DNA of 64,000 nucleotides from NCBI GenBank assembly GCA_032158295.1, contig CM063252.1, forward strand, positions 18,620,036 through 18,684,035. The letters are read 5' to 3'. Shown here one piece after another: positions 1-12,200 of the stretch (positions within the stretch are counted from its first letter, which is position 1; every line of letters starts with the position of its first letter). A model generated the notes under the pieces. That model had not been told where the DNA came from and did not search any database. It saw only the letters and a program-made list of their open reading frames with translations. A program made the translations under genes and the position numbers. Origin of the DNA: Pycnopodia helianthoides. Its lineage: Eukaryota > Echinodermata > Asteroidea > Forcipulatida > Asteriidae.

Positions 1-2003
1 GTTTTTTGTTTAAAACAGTTGTCAGAAATGATACACAAGAGAATCAGCATTGAATGCAGGGAGGCTACGGGCTGCCCACCCAATAAAATTAGCTCAGATA
101 TGTACTATGTATTTTGTTTAATACAAACGCCAAAAGTTGTCAAATAATATTTTGCATACTTATAACACAGTACACTACAACCATTGTTTATAAAATATTG
201 CAATATTTATTTAATCATTATATATTTAGATATCAAGTAATAAACCACAAGGGAAACTGATTGGATAGATTTTAAATAATTTGGGGTTGAACAAAGAAAA
301 ATTTACTAGAGCGGGATTGACTGTGCAACAAATTATATATTTATTGACAATATCATTAACAATTTTAATGTATAAACATTACAAAATGCCTGTGGATTTT
401 TTTCACAGAACTCGGGGAAGTACTGAGTATACAGTGCTTTACACACTTCGGTGAAAGGGTAAAACCAAATAATATTCTTTATCCCCTGTGCAAATTCAAC
501 ATCTATGAAATGATTTCATGTTCAACCGGGAGGGAACTTGGCCATTGAAAAAAAGAGTTTTGTTTACGTTGTACAAAGTGAAAAACAACTGAAACGAATG
601 TTGTAGCTGTGTGTCTGTGCAAGAAAGGGGAACTCGACTCTGCAACAAAGTCTCATCTTCTGTGAAAATGCTCTGTGCAACAAAGTTGTATCTTGGCGTC
701 CATTGACTTTGTGTACATCTGAGTTGTTTTAAGCGAGATACTTTTGACATTGTAAAACTCTTGTTTCACATAAACGCTAATTTAAGATTTAAGAACCTTG
801 TTGCACAAGGTGTAAAAATGAATCTAGCTTTTGCTATCAACCACAGCTGTAAGTAAAAAGTATAAGTTTACTAACTGATTTACAAAGCACAAAGAAAGAA
901 AGCCACAACAAATATTAGATAGTGTTTAAGCTAGTGGATTGATTTCAGTAAGCAAAAATAATTTGCGCATTTTGTGTGCTGGGTAAGTGTAACAAATTGG
1001 CACAGGGTAATTACCGTAATGGTCTCAAATTTGAATCCAACCAATCTGAAAATATTGCAATCAACTACGAAGAGAAAAAAAAATGGCAACAAGTCTCAAA
1101 TGGCCATTTAAAACTAGCAGGGTCATGGCCGTGCGATATAAGGACCGAGCCGAAAGCGAGATCATTCATTGCTTGGCCCTGACCTTGCAAGGTTCTAAAC
1201 AGCAGTTTAAGACAAAGTCTTTACTAATTTAGTTCTTTCTTACATCTCCTTTTTGTCCAAAAGTGTAATAATGTAGAAGAATCTGTAAAACTTTTCTGTT
1301 TTGTCAAGGCCTAAATTAGCGCCCGCGTAAGCTTGCACGCCAACACGCGTGGCATGTTTGCGTGCAAGCTTACAACGGTGATAATGTTGAAACACTTGTT
1401 AACCTGTCTCTGCTACACGTTTAAACATGGCCACACAATCGCCTCTCGACTAATCAGGAAGAATAAACTGTCTGGGTATTTATGAATGTGGAGTTATCAT
1501 AGATTAATACCAGGAAGATTAAAAATAAGATAAGTTATCAGACATACAGAAGGCCTTGCTAGTCCCAGTGTAATTTAATATTTATTGTTTCAGTGTCCAG
1601 AAAATGGAAAGAACCTCATGAACTCCAATGTAGTGGATGTGGTTTCCTGCCCGAGTTCTGTGGTTTGGTCTGGAAATGCATCCCAGCTTCCTGTTAAGCA
1701 ATTCATTCACTTTAGATAGACACTTAATACTTTTTACAGCACATTATCAATTATGTTGACCGCCTCAAACCAATTAAGTGAGGTTTGTGGTAATGCCTTG
1801 GACTTGATCTCTCTTGTAATGAATTACCATTTTGTTTCCAAAAAGAGTGACCTTGTACATTCCAGGGCATTTCCTGGCAGGCGAGACACTACACTGGTCA
1901 TATGGGGAATTTTACATAAATTCAAGAGTTATAAAAATAACGGCTGAACAAGTTTTGAAGTGTTGAGCACAGAAAAATATTGCTAGCAGAAACGCGTTCC
2001 CAG

Positions 2004-2032
2004 CCCCCCCCCCCCAAAAAAAAAAAAAAAAA
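2004..2032. repeat. Poly-C / poly-A simple repeat
   Basis: A run of C is followed directly by a run of A. This is low-complexity sequence. Confidence 0.9.
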
Positions 2033-2072
2033 CTGTAATGTATACTTGGCCTAATTTCATAGAGCTGCTTAA

Positions 2073-2255
2073 AGGCACTGGACACTATTGGTAATTACTC
2101 AAAATAATTGTTAGCATAAAAACTTACTTGGTAACGAGCAATGGAGAGCTGTTGGTAGTATAAAACATTGTGAGAAACGGCTCCCTCTGAAGTAACGTAG
2201 TTTTTGAGAAAGAAGTAATTTCTCAGTAAAATATTTGAATTGATTTTGAGACCTC
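2073..2255 (+). mobile_element. MITE fragment, TTAAAGGCA family
   Basis: It begins TTAAAGGCACTGGACACT and continues with a body also found at 31925-32110 and in the full-length copy at 45734-46115, including the stretch around GAGAAACGGCTCCCTCTGA. The far terminus is missing. No coding capacity is seen, so it is a non-autonomous element. Confidence 0.7.
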
Positions 2256-2451
2256 ACGCTTATTTTTCCTAAGCAGGAAATTGTTAAGCAATAATTGCTG
2301 CTTCAGCAGCTCTATGAAATTGGCCCCTGATTGTGACTGGTTCCCTGCTTATTTTTGCTAAATAGCAGACAACTTTGCTTAGCACTATTTTCTGCTTAAC
2401 AGCTTTTATGAAATTGGGGCCCAGGTTGACTTCAACCTAAAAAAAATAAAC

Positions 2452-2477
2452 AATCTCTCTCTCTCACTCTCTCTCTA
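2452..2477. repeat. (TC)n microsatellite
   Basis: An interrupted CT dinucleotide run. Confidence 0.9.
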
Positions 2478-2919
2478 GTCGACCGAGGTCGGAATCATGC
2501 TGAGATTTGCCCATTCTTGTCTATCCCTCATTAAGTTAGGAAGATCAGTTGGAAGCACCCCAATGTCTCTGGCAACTCATATAGCTGAGCTTTTGCCTTC
2601 CATGTTCTGGGTTACCAGCCAAACTACCATGTCACATGTACAATTTGTGACTGGTATTCTTTTTTAGCGGAATTTTTTTAGCAATATTCTCTGCTAAAGC
2701 AGCTCTATGAAATTGAGATCAGGTGATAAGCTGAGAGACAGGTTCTTTGATGTTTCTGTATGAGTGCCATGCTAGTCTCAGACAACGCTGTTGTATTGTA
2801 GTGGACAGTTTTGGTTAATTGCCATACAGTTCAGTATTTGTCATATATTGACTCCAGTGTACATTTAAGTTGAGTTGTTAATGTACATAAACAAAATTTA
2901 AAAACTTGGTCAGTTGTCA

Positions 2920-5900
2920 TCAGCTCAAGGTAATACTAAAATTATTACACTTTATCCCATTCCGGATGAGAGTTTTGGGGAAGGTTTCCCTCTTGCCCGT
3001 TTTTTCCCCAGTGTACTGATACATCTTGAAGCTAAGCTTCCTACTGTTATGGGATGTTGTGAGAGTGAATCCAAGACTCTCTAAGATGTTCTTAAGAAGG
3101 TCATGTCCCATGTAGCGAGAGTTCTCCAAGCAGGCCAGTGGTAGAATAACCTGGGATTTAAAGGGGGAAGCAAAACACAAAACATGATTATAAGAAATGA
3201 ACAAAATGTTACCGTTCTCTCAATCCAATCTGGTCCCAATTTCATCTAGAGCTGCTTAAGCTCACTAAAGTAGCTAAGCACAACAAAATCAAACTCACAT
3301 TGCTTAGAGATCAACAATACTATGTCAAGAAAATTGAATCTCCTAAGATTGCCCATGGGAGAATTTTAATATTTTTTTTGAGGTGTTCGTTTGAATGCTG
3401 CCCTCAATACAGCCAGAGAACCCGCTCTCACCTCGCTAGAGTGTCAATGAATTTGACATTCTGGATGAAAATACAGTGACAGTTTTTGCTTTTTTTTTTC
3501 AATAAGTAGCTACTGTATTCAACTGACACTTTCACAGGTGACTTTTCTTTGTATCTTTCTTGATAATTCTGCGTATAAATCAGCAATACGTTGTCTAAAA
3601 CCAAGCGATGACCCTACCTGTGGGAAATTCACACAAGCAACACTTCACATTCAGACAACACAATTTTATATACCACAAACAGACTGTGTCAAACTTGTCG
3701 TTGGATTGGTGGAACACTCATCACATGAAATGGAGTAGTCCAGATTTCACCTCGTGATAATATTCTGCGACAATTCACTCATACGCATTCGATATTTGTA
3801 TACCATAAAGGGCTCGAATTCGGGATAAATTTCCACAAGACCGCAGGGCTTGTAGCTCAAATCTTTTTACCATACCAGAGTTTACTTGACAAGACCAGAA
3901 TCAAAATGACAAAAAAACTTTCTACACAGTTTAAGAAATAAACTGTTTTTATTTGAACAAGAGCTAAGAGAAAATGTGTCTTGTTTAGAGTGTGTATAGC
4001 TACTTAAATACTCAACAAAATTGAAAGTTATATATCAGACTCAAAGCCAATATTTTAATAATATAATTGTCTTTTATTTAAGATGTTATACAGTTCGGTA
4101 ATGATATTCAATTGATAAACACAAGACCACCGGACTTGTCTGGACATGAGTTTACTGGCTCCGAAACTAAAATCACTGGACTCGGGCCTGCAGTCCAGTG
4201 TCAAATTCGAGCCCTGACCATTCTATTCTATTTTACATATAACTTACAAAGAGGTATCCCTTGGGTCTACATATGGCACAGCACTTCTTCAGCATGTCAC
4301 CGCGTCTCTCTGGCAAGCCAACAAAGTTAAGAACCAAGCTAAGCACGATGATGTCAAACTGGACAGGGTCGTCATTCTGCAATCACAAAAATGTATAAAA
4401 ATCAAAGAATGATCTTCCATTAGTAACACGTAATACTTTGAGACTCCAGTTTCCAACCTCTTGTGGTTAAACCAGCCCCTTCCCTCCTCCCCAACCCCTT
4501 TTTGTCTCCTGTGTCATTGTTCATCCCTTGCTTCTTCTGACTGTATTCTGCTTCTTTCTGTTCACTTCTTTCTATTTGGCTGCTTCTGCTCCACAAGTAT
4601 ACTTGTGTATGTGATCTGTGTTGTCATTTAGCCTTTGAGAAAGACTCTGCTAGGGTTGAAAAATGAGGAGACCATTACCTATTTTTTGTATTTATACCAT
4701 AGGTAAGTTTAGTTGGTAATCAGTTTGCAACAATTATTATATTTTCTCACTTTAAGATTCCAACAAGAAGTAAATGATTGAACGGCTCACTATAATCTGG
4801 AGCTAACTGCTGAATGTTAAGACAGTTTTTTCTACTGACTTTAACAGATGAATTTTCTTTTTAGCTCAAGCATATTTCACATGCTAAAAAGAAAATGAGC
4901 TTGCTAATTCACCAATGCACCAAGGATTGCATAGTTACATCTCATTTGCTTACAGTAAGCACTGGGAGATTAGCAGATGCCTATTACTGGGCTTCAGTTA
5001 GCAGCGCTATAAAATGGAAATCACACAGTAAGCACAAATTCGGCCGCTAAGCAGCTCTTTGAAATTGGGCACAAGGCTCAATTCCATACAGCTGCTTAAG
5101 ACATTGTGGTTTGGGTTGGGGAAGGTCGAGAACATCAGAAATGTAAGATGGAAACTTGCTACTCATGATTTTGTACATGTTGAGACCGTTGGTTGATTGG
5201 GAGCCAGTGAAAATCAGCAAGTAAAGGAGTGGTGTGGAATACTGCCCTCTGTTGGCGCGTTGGATGGCCATGATAGTTCTTGACTGGTAGTCCATAGACT
5301 GGTCCCCTATCTTAAAGGTACACATTGCCTTGGATCGGTCGAGTTGGTCTATAAAATTGTTTGTTATAAAATGCATATGGTTAGAAAGATGTTTTAAAAG
5401 TAGAATACAATGATCCACACAAATATGCCTTGAACTTTGGGGACTAACACGGTCGGCCATTTTGTGGAGTCAAAAATTTGACTCTATAAAATGGCCGACT
5501 GTGTTAGTGCACAACGTAAAAAGAAAACCACGCAATTTCGAGGTATATTTGTGTGGATCATTGTATTCTACTTTTAAAACATCTTTCTAACCATATACAG
5601 TTTATAACAAACGGTTTACAAACGCTTTTTATAGACCAACTCGGCCGATTCACGGCAACGTGTACCTTTAATCCGCATGGATAAAGACAGACACTGGTCT
5701 TACAGGCCCAATGATTTCATTGGATAAACGTGCAGTGACGTAAGCTTTCCATACATGTTGAGATCTGTCTTGAAGACGATTCTTTGGTTGATTGGGAGCC
5801 GGTGAAGTTCAGCAAGAAAAGGTGTGGTATGAGAGTGCCAAACAAATCAGCAAATTCGTGACAATTTTATCTTCCCAGGGGTCAGTTAGTATTCACATCT

Positions 5901-8900
5901 ACATTTACCTGGAATGTGAAGAAGTCTGCTTTTATCACACGACTATTCTGAGGGTTCAAATCAATGGGAGAACAATCAATCCATTTCTTCTGCTGACTAT
6001 AGTTGTAGTCCAAGGCACCCACATCAAGAAGCTTGAACTTATGTCCCTGATATAGATTAAAAACACAACCCAGATGTTCAAACAAATAATTTATCAAACT
6101 TGGTCAGGAGTTATGAGATATCTTCCTTAATCCTAACCCTCCTACTCTTGGTAACATTTTTGATTGACATGACCAATTAATTGAAGCCATTCAACTGGGT
6201 TGTGTTCAGTAAGGTTGCAAAACTGTGCACAGAACTATCTCTGCGTACATGTGTACATGTATAGTATGCATTCATCACATGGTACCATATTGCAGGCTGG
6301 CATAGTTTATCTATCATTAAAAACCACAGCGCATGATATGGAATGGTCAGACAGTAGGAGGGTTGACTGTGCACTGTATAGATGCATTTAATACATGGTA
6401 TCATATTGCAGGCTGACATACTTAATCTATCATTAAAAACCAAAACGGATGTTTTTTAATGGTCAGACAGTAGGACGGTTGATTGTGTACTGTGTATGCA
6501 TTCATCACATTATATCACATTGTAGGCTAGCAAAGTTTATCTATCATTCAAAACCATAGTAAATGATATTGAATGGTAGGAGGGTTCCAACAGTTATTCT
6601 ACAGTTGGTTGTACAAAGCACTTTTAAACAACTCTTTTAGTTCTTTAAGATGGGTGCTTGTATACCCCCTCATTAAGGTGTTAGATCCTGATGGTCCACA
6701 ATTATCACCAAGGAAAACAATGGGGTCCACGTTTGTCAGGACAGAGAGTTGAAGAAAGGAGGGTCCAGGATTGGAGGCCATCGCACACTTGTGCATTGGT
6801 ATTATATAGCAGACTGGCATAATTTATGTATCATTCAAAACCATAGTGGATGATATTGATTGATCGAACAGTAGGAGGGTTGACTGTTTTACCACAAACA
6901 AAAATATCAAAAAGACTTACAAACCTTTTCCACTCTTATGTTGTACTCTTTTAACTTCTGAAGAACCCATTTGGCCGTGTTGAGGTTACCATGGCGAACT
7001 TCTCCCTGTTTAGATGCAATCTGGTATGCATCCAGCCCTCCAAGCTGATTAAGAAATTAAACAAGGACATTGTGCGTTTAACCAAACAGTATACCCATGG
7101 CAAATAGTTCTATATTTCATGTATATTTTAAATTTTTATCAATGAGATATCGCCTAACTCACAAGGCCAGACGGCCACTTCAAGGTGAGGGCTCCACTTA
7201 ATTGATTTGGAATGTCGACCCAAATCAACTGTCACCAGGGGCACGTTGCCACCTACTCCTGGGGCTGAAACAGGGTTACCCCCTTCACAGTCCATAAGGA
7301 TGTAGGCATGGGTATCATCCACTAGGAGCCTAGCTGGTAGAGCAGAATGCACTACCTTCCCAACTTTTTGTGAAGCATTTATGGTTAAGTGCCTTGCTCA
7401 AGGGCACAAGTGTCATGACCGGGATTCAAACCCACACTCTGCTGCTGACAACACCAGAGCTTGGGCACGGTGAACTAGACCACTCAGCCACGACTACTAA
7501 AAATCTACAAGAAAAAATACCATTTGATCTTGCATACAGCATCCATTCAAATTGTACCTGTTCTATCTGTTTCTTCAGGATTTGAACCTTCTGAAAATTG
7601 CTGGACTTCTTTGGGTGCTGATGGTCTCGAATCTTTTCAATTTCTTTGTTGAGTGTGTGAAGCTTTGAAATTACTTTGTCATTCTTCCGAGTTTTTCGCC
7701 TATAAATTAGAGAAACAAAACAAAAACTCAATCATTCTTATGACACAATTGACTTTAAACACTTTCTAAATGTTCATAGTCATGCTTTAAAATTATCATT
7801 TGCATATGGAAAAGTACATGATGGTACAAAAGGTACATAAGTAACATTGCGGTAACTTCTACTGCATCGCAGAGAACCATAGCATTTTATAGGAACACCA
7901 GGTCCTTGTATGGTCATAGGTCTCTTTCCTCCAGGACCCAAGTTACTCAGAGTTAGACCATTGCCTCTATATTATTGCTTAGCTCCTCTTCCTAGAACTA
8001 TGAGGTTGTTACGTTATTATCTTCACTAAGAATAAGATAATAGTGTAACAACCTTATAGTTCCAGGAGTAAATAGCTCCATGCTTAAACTAAATCAATGA
8101 TAATGCTACTCGAGCCCAAGTTCAAGTGTTTGACTTATAAGTTTATTTACACTTTAAGTCTTTACATACAGATAGCCCCAGCATATTGGCACTATTTAAG
8201 GCTACATAAAGTGCAGTCAATATAAGTCATGGTCTATGGTCTATGGCCCATCCATGGTCACAGATTGGTGTACATGTTCCGTTTTAAACGTTGGCCTCGG
8301 CCGTGTCAAAATTGATGATGGAGCTGGAGCCAGCTAGAGCTCAAGAAAAGGTTTTTAAAAGGCTCTTTAGTTGAAATTCTACCTCCATGCTTGAATCGGT
8401 AATCCGACAGCTAGCCAGTTACTGCAATCCCAACTATAGTTGGGGCATCCAAACTGTAACACTGAAGTTGGGACCAGTCCCAACAATGTCAAGTTGGAGC
8501 GGAACATACATAGATTTGAATCGGATGGCAAGCTACAGTTGGTACCGCACCGGTATAGAGAAGACCCACCTAGAGTTTTCGTTTCCCCCCGTGAAGTTGC
8601 CAAATCCAGGCATGCCAGGGGGAGACACAAACGCTTGCTTGGGGTGGTGCTGCTAGCACGACCGTCATAGTCAAAGTCAAAATTTGAAAAAGAGCAGTGC
8701 AGTGCCCCAGTGCAGTCACGATTCTATGTGTATTCATAATGTTACCTAGTATTAAATGTACAGTATCATTAGAACAAACATGACAAACGAACTACCTGGC
8801 TGGCTGGCATGGCCGGATTTACCTGCTGCACAGCATGCACACAGCTGGCTGCAGCCACACTGCGAGTGCGAGTTTAACACCGGCTGTCATTGCTGTGCCT

Positions 8901-9064
8901 GTGTGCTGTGGTGGTAACTTTTTTGGACCATGGGCGCATGGGATGATGGAGGAAGGTGTCCTTCCTCCATGCTTGGACATACTTAGAGGTTGGTCAATAA
9001 ACGTGTCAACTTACATTGAACCTTCTGTTACCGGTTTTTGCCTTTTGCGTTTCGGTTTCATCAT
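2920..9064 (-). CDS. BMT2: Bmt2-type rRNA (adenine-N1) methyltransferase
   Basis: Six exons on the minus strand: 9064-9015, 7699-7558, 7044-6925, 6046-5909, 4376-4248 and 3150-2920. All introns are GT-AG, the phases agree, and the product is 269 aa. Two ATG codons in tandem start a basic segment (KRKR near residue 6) that could be a nuclear or nucleolar signal. A charged helical region follows. The SAM-binding core has LLDVGAL (about 110-116) and an acidic IDLN strand (about 132-135). LSLVLNFV (about 162-169) and LPLACLENSRYM (about 196-207) are hallmarks of yeast Bmt2, which methylates an adenine of large-subunit rRNA. Human SAMTOR belongs to the same broad family, but the motifs here look closer to the fungal enzyme. 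The start shares a 226-bp spacer with the Myb-like gene. Family assignment is strong; rRNA as substrate is inferred. Confidence 0.87.
3809..4215 (-). mobile_element. MITE with AGGGCTCGAATT ends
   Basis: The outer ends are inverted (AGGGCTCGAATT and AAATTCGAGCCCT). The interior holds paired segments about a coloured-sounding CCGGACTTGT block and a GACCGCAGGGCTTGTAGCTC block. A copy in the opposite orientation lies at 11308-11638. It sits in BMT2 intron 5 and ends 33 bp from that exon's splice donor. No coding capacity. Confidence 0.75.
4600..4740 (+). repeat. Dispersed repeat with GAGAAAGACTCTGCTAGGGT core
   Basis: The block 'GCCTTTGAGAAAGACTCTGC' plus a tail mentioning a TTGGTAATCAGTTTGCAACA stretch recurs at 39118-39215, in reverse at 20260-20340, and in part at 61600-61690. 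It is an interspersed repeat without coding capacity, inside a BMT2 intron. Confidence 0.6.
5312..5672. mobile_element. Foldback MITE (about 360 bp) in BMT2 intron 4
   Basis: The two halves are long inverted copies of each other. The left half runs from CTTAAAGGTACACATTGCC to the centre near 5465-5485; the right half returns to GGCAACGTGTACCTTTAA. Matching internal blocks include the TGATCCACACAAAT / ATTTGTGTGGATCA pair. A 137-aa open frame across the left half is an artefact of the repeat. Confidence 0.8.
6255..6590. repeat. Tandem degenerate repeats (about 110-130 bp)
   Basis: At least three adjacent degenerate units share the blocks TATGCATTCATCACAT, CAGGCTGGCATA, TTTATCTATCATT and GACAGTAGGAGGGTTGACTG. 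A further half-unit lies near 6800-6885. Related units occur in an RWDD1 intron at 52240-52420, so the unit is dispersed as well as tandem. Confidence 0.7.
7130..7497 (-). mobile_element. tRNA-derived SINE, near full length, reverse
   Basis: On the minus strand it starts with a tRNA-like head: box A GTGGCTGAGTGGTCTAG and box B GGTTTGAATCC. A conserved body follows, with a CCTTATGGACTGTGAAGGGGG-like block, and it ends near GGCGATATCTCAT. Another long copy is at 34424-34750, and a body-only copy is at 52808-52980. The box A/B spacing is too long and irregular for a working tRNA gene. Confidence 0.8.
7700..9014. other. BMT2 intron 1, no recognised feature
   Basis: This is the first BMT2 intron. 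The stretch at 8280-8680 is somewhat richer in GC and has short overlapping open frames on both strands. None shows a domain, repeated codon pattern or convincing splice context. Confidence 0.5.
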
Positions 9065-9290
9065 GGATTATGTTGTTTGTTACTACCTAATTCCAACAAC
9101 ACATTCTGCCCATGGGCGCTGCCATATTGCATTTCTTCAGTTCATAGGTCAAAGAGGGCGCTGTAACAGATTAACCATTGCTTAATTTTTCGCTAAACAA
9201 TCAACAAATTCGTAAGCACTTAGCACGAAAAAATAAGCAGTATTTCACCAACTTTTGGGTCTGTCGTCTGCTAACAAATTGCAACGAATA
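9065..9290. promoter_or_regulatory. Candidate bidirectional promoter, BMT2 / Myb-like gene
   Basis: Only 226 bp separate the BMT2 start codon (minus, 9064) from the first ATG of the Myb-like protein (plus, 9291). This spacer must contain both 5' UTRs unless noncoding first exons exist elsewhere. It includes a GGGCGCTGCCATATTG block near 9115-9129 that resembles a YY1-type GCCAT site, and no obvious TATA box. The promoter role is inferred from spacing alone. Confidence 0.5.
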
Positions 9291-12200
9291 ATGGAACAAC
9301 GGGGAGATACCGAAATGATTGAAACAGAAAGTCTAACTTCGAGTGAAGCTCTGGCAAAACGGAAAGCATCGCCGTTTACTTCGACAATGGATGTGGCACT
9401 TGCGACGGCCTTTGCAACAGAAAAGAACATACTGGATGGTACAGTGCGTGCTCAAGGCGTGCCGAACAGGCAGCAGAAGCTGGCAGCGTGGGAACGCATA
9501 CGGGACTGTGTCAATGCGTGAGTTTCTTTCTTGTGGTATCACTTTGTTTTCTCCATTAGTTACTTGTAGTTCTTTGAATAGTTTATCAAACTGAGCCATC
9601 AAATGTTGGTTACAAAAATTTGGAATGTTGCTTTAGTTTGGAAGACACAAACAGACAAAAGAGTAATTTGTAAAAAAAGAAAATCATTTTGCAGGCAGTG
9701 GAAATTCTTTAGTCCCCAAAATAACTCTCTCATAATCATACATTACTCTTTTTAGCAGTCTGAATCTGAGCTAAACACATTAAGAATATGATACTTGACT
9801 TGTACTGTAGGCTTGGTACGTGGTGACGATAAATGAGAAGTGAGCGAGCTTTGTATCTTACAAAACATTTTCTTCTAAGCAAGCATGCGGAGTGTGCACA
9901 AAATCCCAGAAAATTAAAAAAATTCACTATTTTTTCTAAAAAGTCACACCCCAATTCAATGGGATTTATACACCAAAATGATTAAACAAATAATTATAAT
10001 GATTATAGCCATTAAGATCATTTAAAAGATCATTACCAGAAATATCTAATCGGGAACGATTTCGTCCAGAAATTTTGCAAAGCCCATATTTAGAGTGAAC
10101 ATTTTTGTGCATGCTGAATGCTATTATTGAGTAGCAAAATGATGATTTTTGAGTAGCAACTGATACATTTTTTATAGCATTATGCTCTGCTATTCGAGGG
10201 AAATTGTTCACTGATCAATAATAATGATTGAATACTATTTTACAACCATTGCGTAAATGTGTCTAAAATTCTGATGTCATTCTTGTAGGCATTCACATAC
10301 AAAGAAGTTATTCAATTGAAAAGGTAGTTTATTTATGTCAATAACCAATGTTAAATTATCTTTTCCTTTTATTAATAATATATGTTTCTTGATACTTTTG
10401 CGTAGATTTTCTGGGGACACTAATCTGAAGACGGTACAGCAATGTAAAGATCGACATCGCAACTTAATCCAAGCCGGTGAGAGTTTCATTTTGGCAAATG
10501 TCGCAGTTTCATTAACCCTCCAAATGATTGACCACTCCAAAAATTCATTCCTGACACTTTGCCTTAGCTCTGTACACACTCCATAGCTTTACCACGGTAA
10601 TCGAAGTGTACCCAACCATGCATGATCATTGAAGCTTCAAATGGTTTTGATGGTGAGACAATTGGCTTCACACCATAGAGTAGCAGGGTTCATGGTGAAC
10701 AGACTCTCCTCTTAATGCATCACAGAATGCATAATGAAGAACTGCTATGTCCTAATCAATTAACTCTCCAACATTCACAAAAGAAGACAAAAATGAACAT
10801 TGTGGGATGAGTTACTGTCAACGAGGGGTTGGTGTGGCTGGTCTAGGTGCTCTTGAGCAGGCTCCATCAACACATCAAAGACTCACATGGACTCATCCAC
10901 CAACCACTCATTCAGAACTCAGTTAAATCATCGAGCAAGGGTTAAATAGACCATATGACCTGTGACATCATATGTCCTGCAGGCATGATTTGTACACCTA
11001 GCTCAGTGGAAGGAAATAATAAATCTTATATTTTATGAAGATTGCACTGTCTGATTTTTATCAGCTTTTGAACAAAGGTTACATGGTCTATAACACCTTT
11101 TCTTACACAACCGATAGCACTTTGAAATATCTGTAGAAAGCATGTACTATAATTATTATTTCAACTCAGTTTTTACTTTCAGCTCAAACTTCATGTTTTC
11201 CCCAGAATTTGTCAATACTTAGAGCATGAATTTTCAAAAGTTCTCTTTTCACATGTCATCAGAACTTTTATAAAGAGTCAGGCCTGAAGTTACGCAGCTA
11301 CCCATGCAGGGCTCAAATTTTACACTGGACCGCTGGCCCGAGGCCAGTGATTTTAGCATAGGGCCAGTAAACTCATGTCCGGACAAGTCCGGCGGTCTTG
11401 TGTTTGTGTTCAAATGTTGACTTTTAGTCTGATAAATACAATTCTGTTGATTATCGATGACTACTTACCCATGAAATACAAATGAGATAAATCTTCTCTG
11501 GGTGCTTTTTCAAATCCAAACAGTTCAATTGTAAACCTGTGTAGGCATTTTTTCTTCTCACTTCAAAATTCTGGTCTTGTAAATATTTTGAGCTACAAGC
11601 CCTGCGGTCTTGTGGGTTTCCCCCCAAATTCTAGCCCTGTATGGTCTCTGTTGCCCTGGTCTTGGCATTGATGCTGCCCCCTTCAAAATTTCCCATTGAC
11701 TTCCAGAGGATGTGTCCTTAGCAAAATGAAAATGGCCTTGCCCTCGCACAGAAGAAACTTCAGTCATGGTGGGTAAACAGGTCAAAACAAGGTCTCAGTC
11801 AAATTTCAGGCCTGAACTTCAGCATTAATACATTTGACCACCTTGCTCTATGCTTTGACTGAATCTAATCATAACCCTAATCAACATGATACTATTTACT
11901 CATTTTAGTTCGCTTCAGGAGGAATACAGGGTTGATGGAAGGGCCTCTGCCAGCTCTAATCAATAATGAGACACAAGAGATGATTGAATCGACTGTGGCG
12001 AGTCTAAATGACAAATCATCAGCTGAGGAATGCGGTGATCAGAACATGCAGAAAGACAACGCTCAAGACTCAGCAAATGGTGAGCCATCTCGAAACAAAC
12101 AGACGCAGTGGTATCTTTCCTCGCCTTCCACTTCTAGGACCCTGGTTCAAATCATACTGGGGGCAATATGTGGATTGAGTTTTCAGTCCCTACCTGATTG

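Larger units (their letters stand above)
1..2919. other. Spacer and 3' region downstream of BMT2, repeat-rich
   Basis: No coding exon was recognised here. The right part probably contains the BMT2 3' UTR, because that gene ends at 2920 on the minus strand. Bases 225-310 resemble the body of the tRNA-derived SINE seen at 37993 and 46657. Bases 1080-1500 look like a decayed copy of the element at 24852-25430. Bases 2073-2255 belong to the TTAAAGGCA family, and 2320-2420 and 2690-2720 hold fragments of the GGGCCCAATTTCATAGAGCT family. The short open frames at 496-750, 976-1182 and 1753-1947 show no domain or splice context. Confidence 0.6.

Noticed and set aside
5047..5460. 137-aa minus-strand open frame
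   Set aside because: It crosses the end of one dispersed repeat and the left arm of the foldback MITE, and lies in a BMT2 intron.
8379..8670. Overlapping 83-89-aa open frames on both strands in BMT2 intron 1
   Set aside because: No recognisable domain, no splice support and no consistent frame. Overlapping frames on both strands reflect local GC content.
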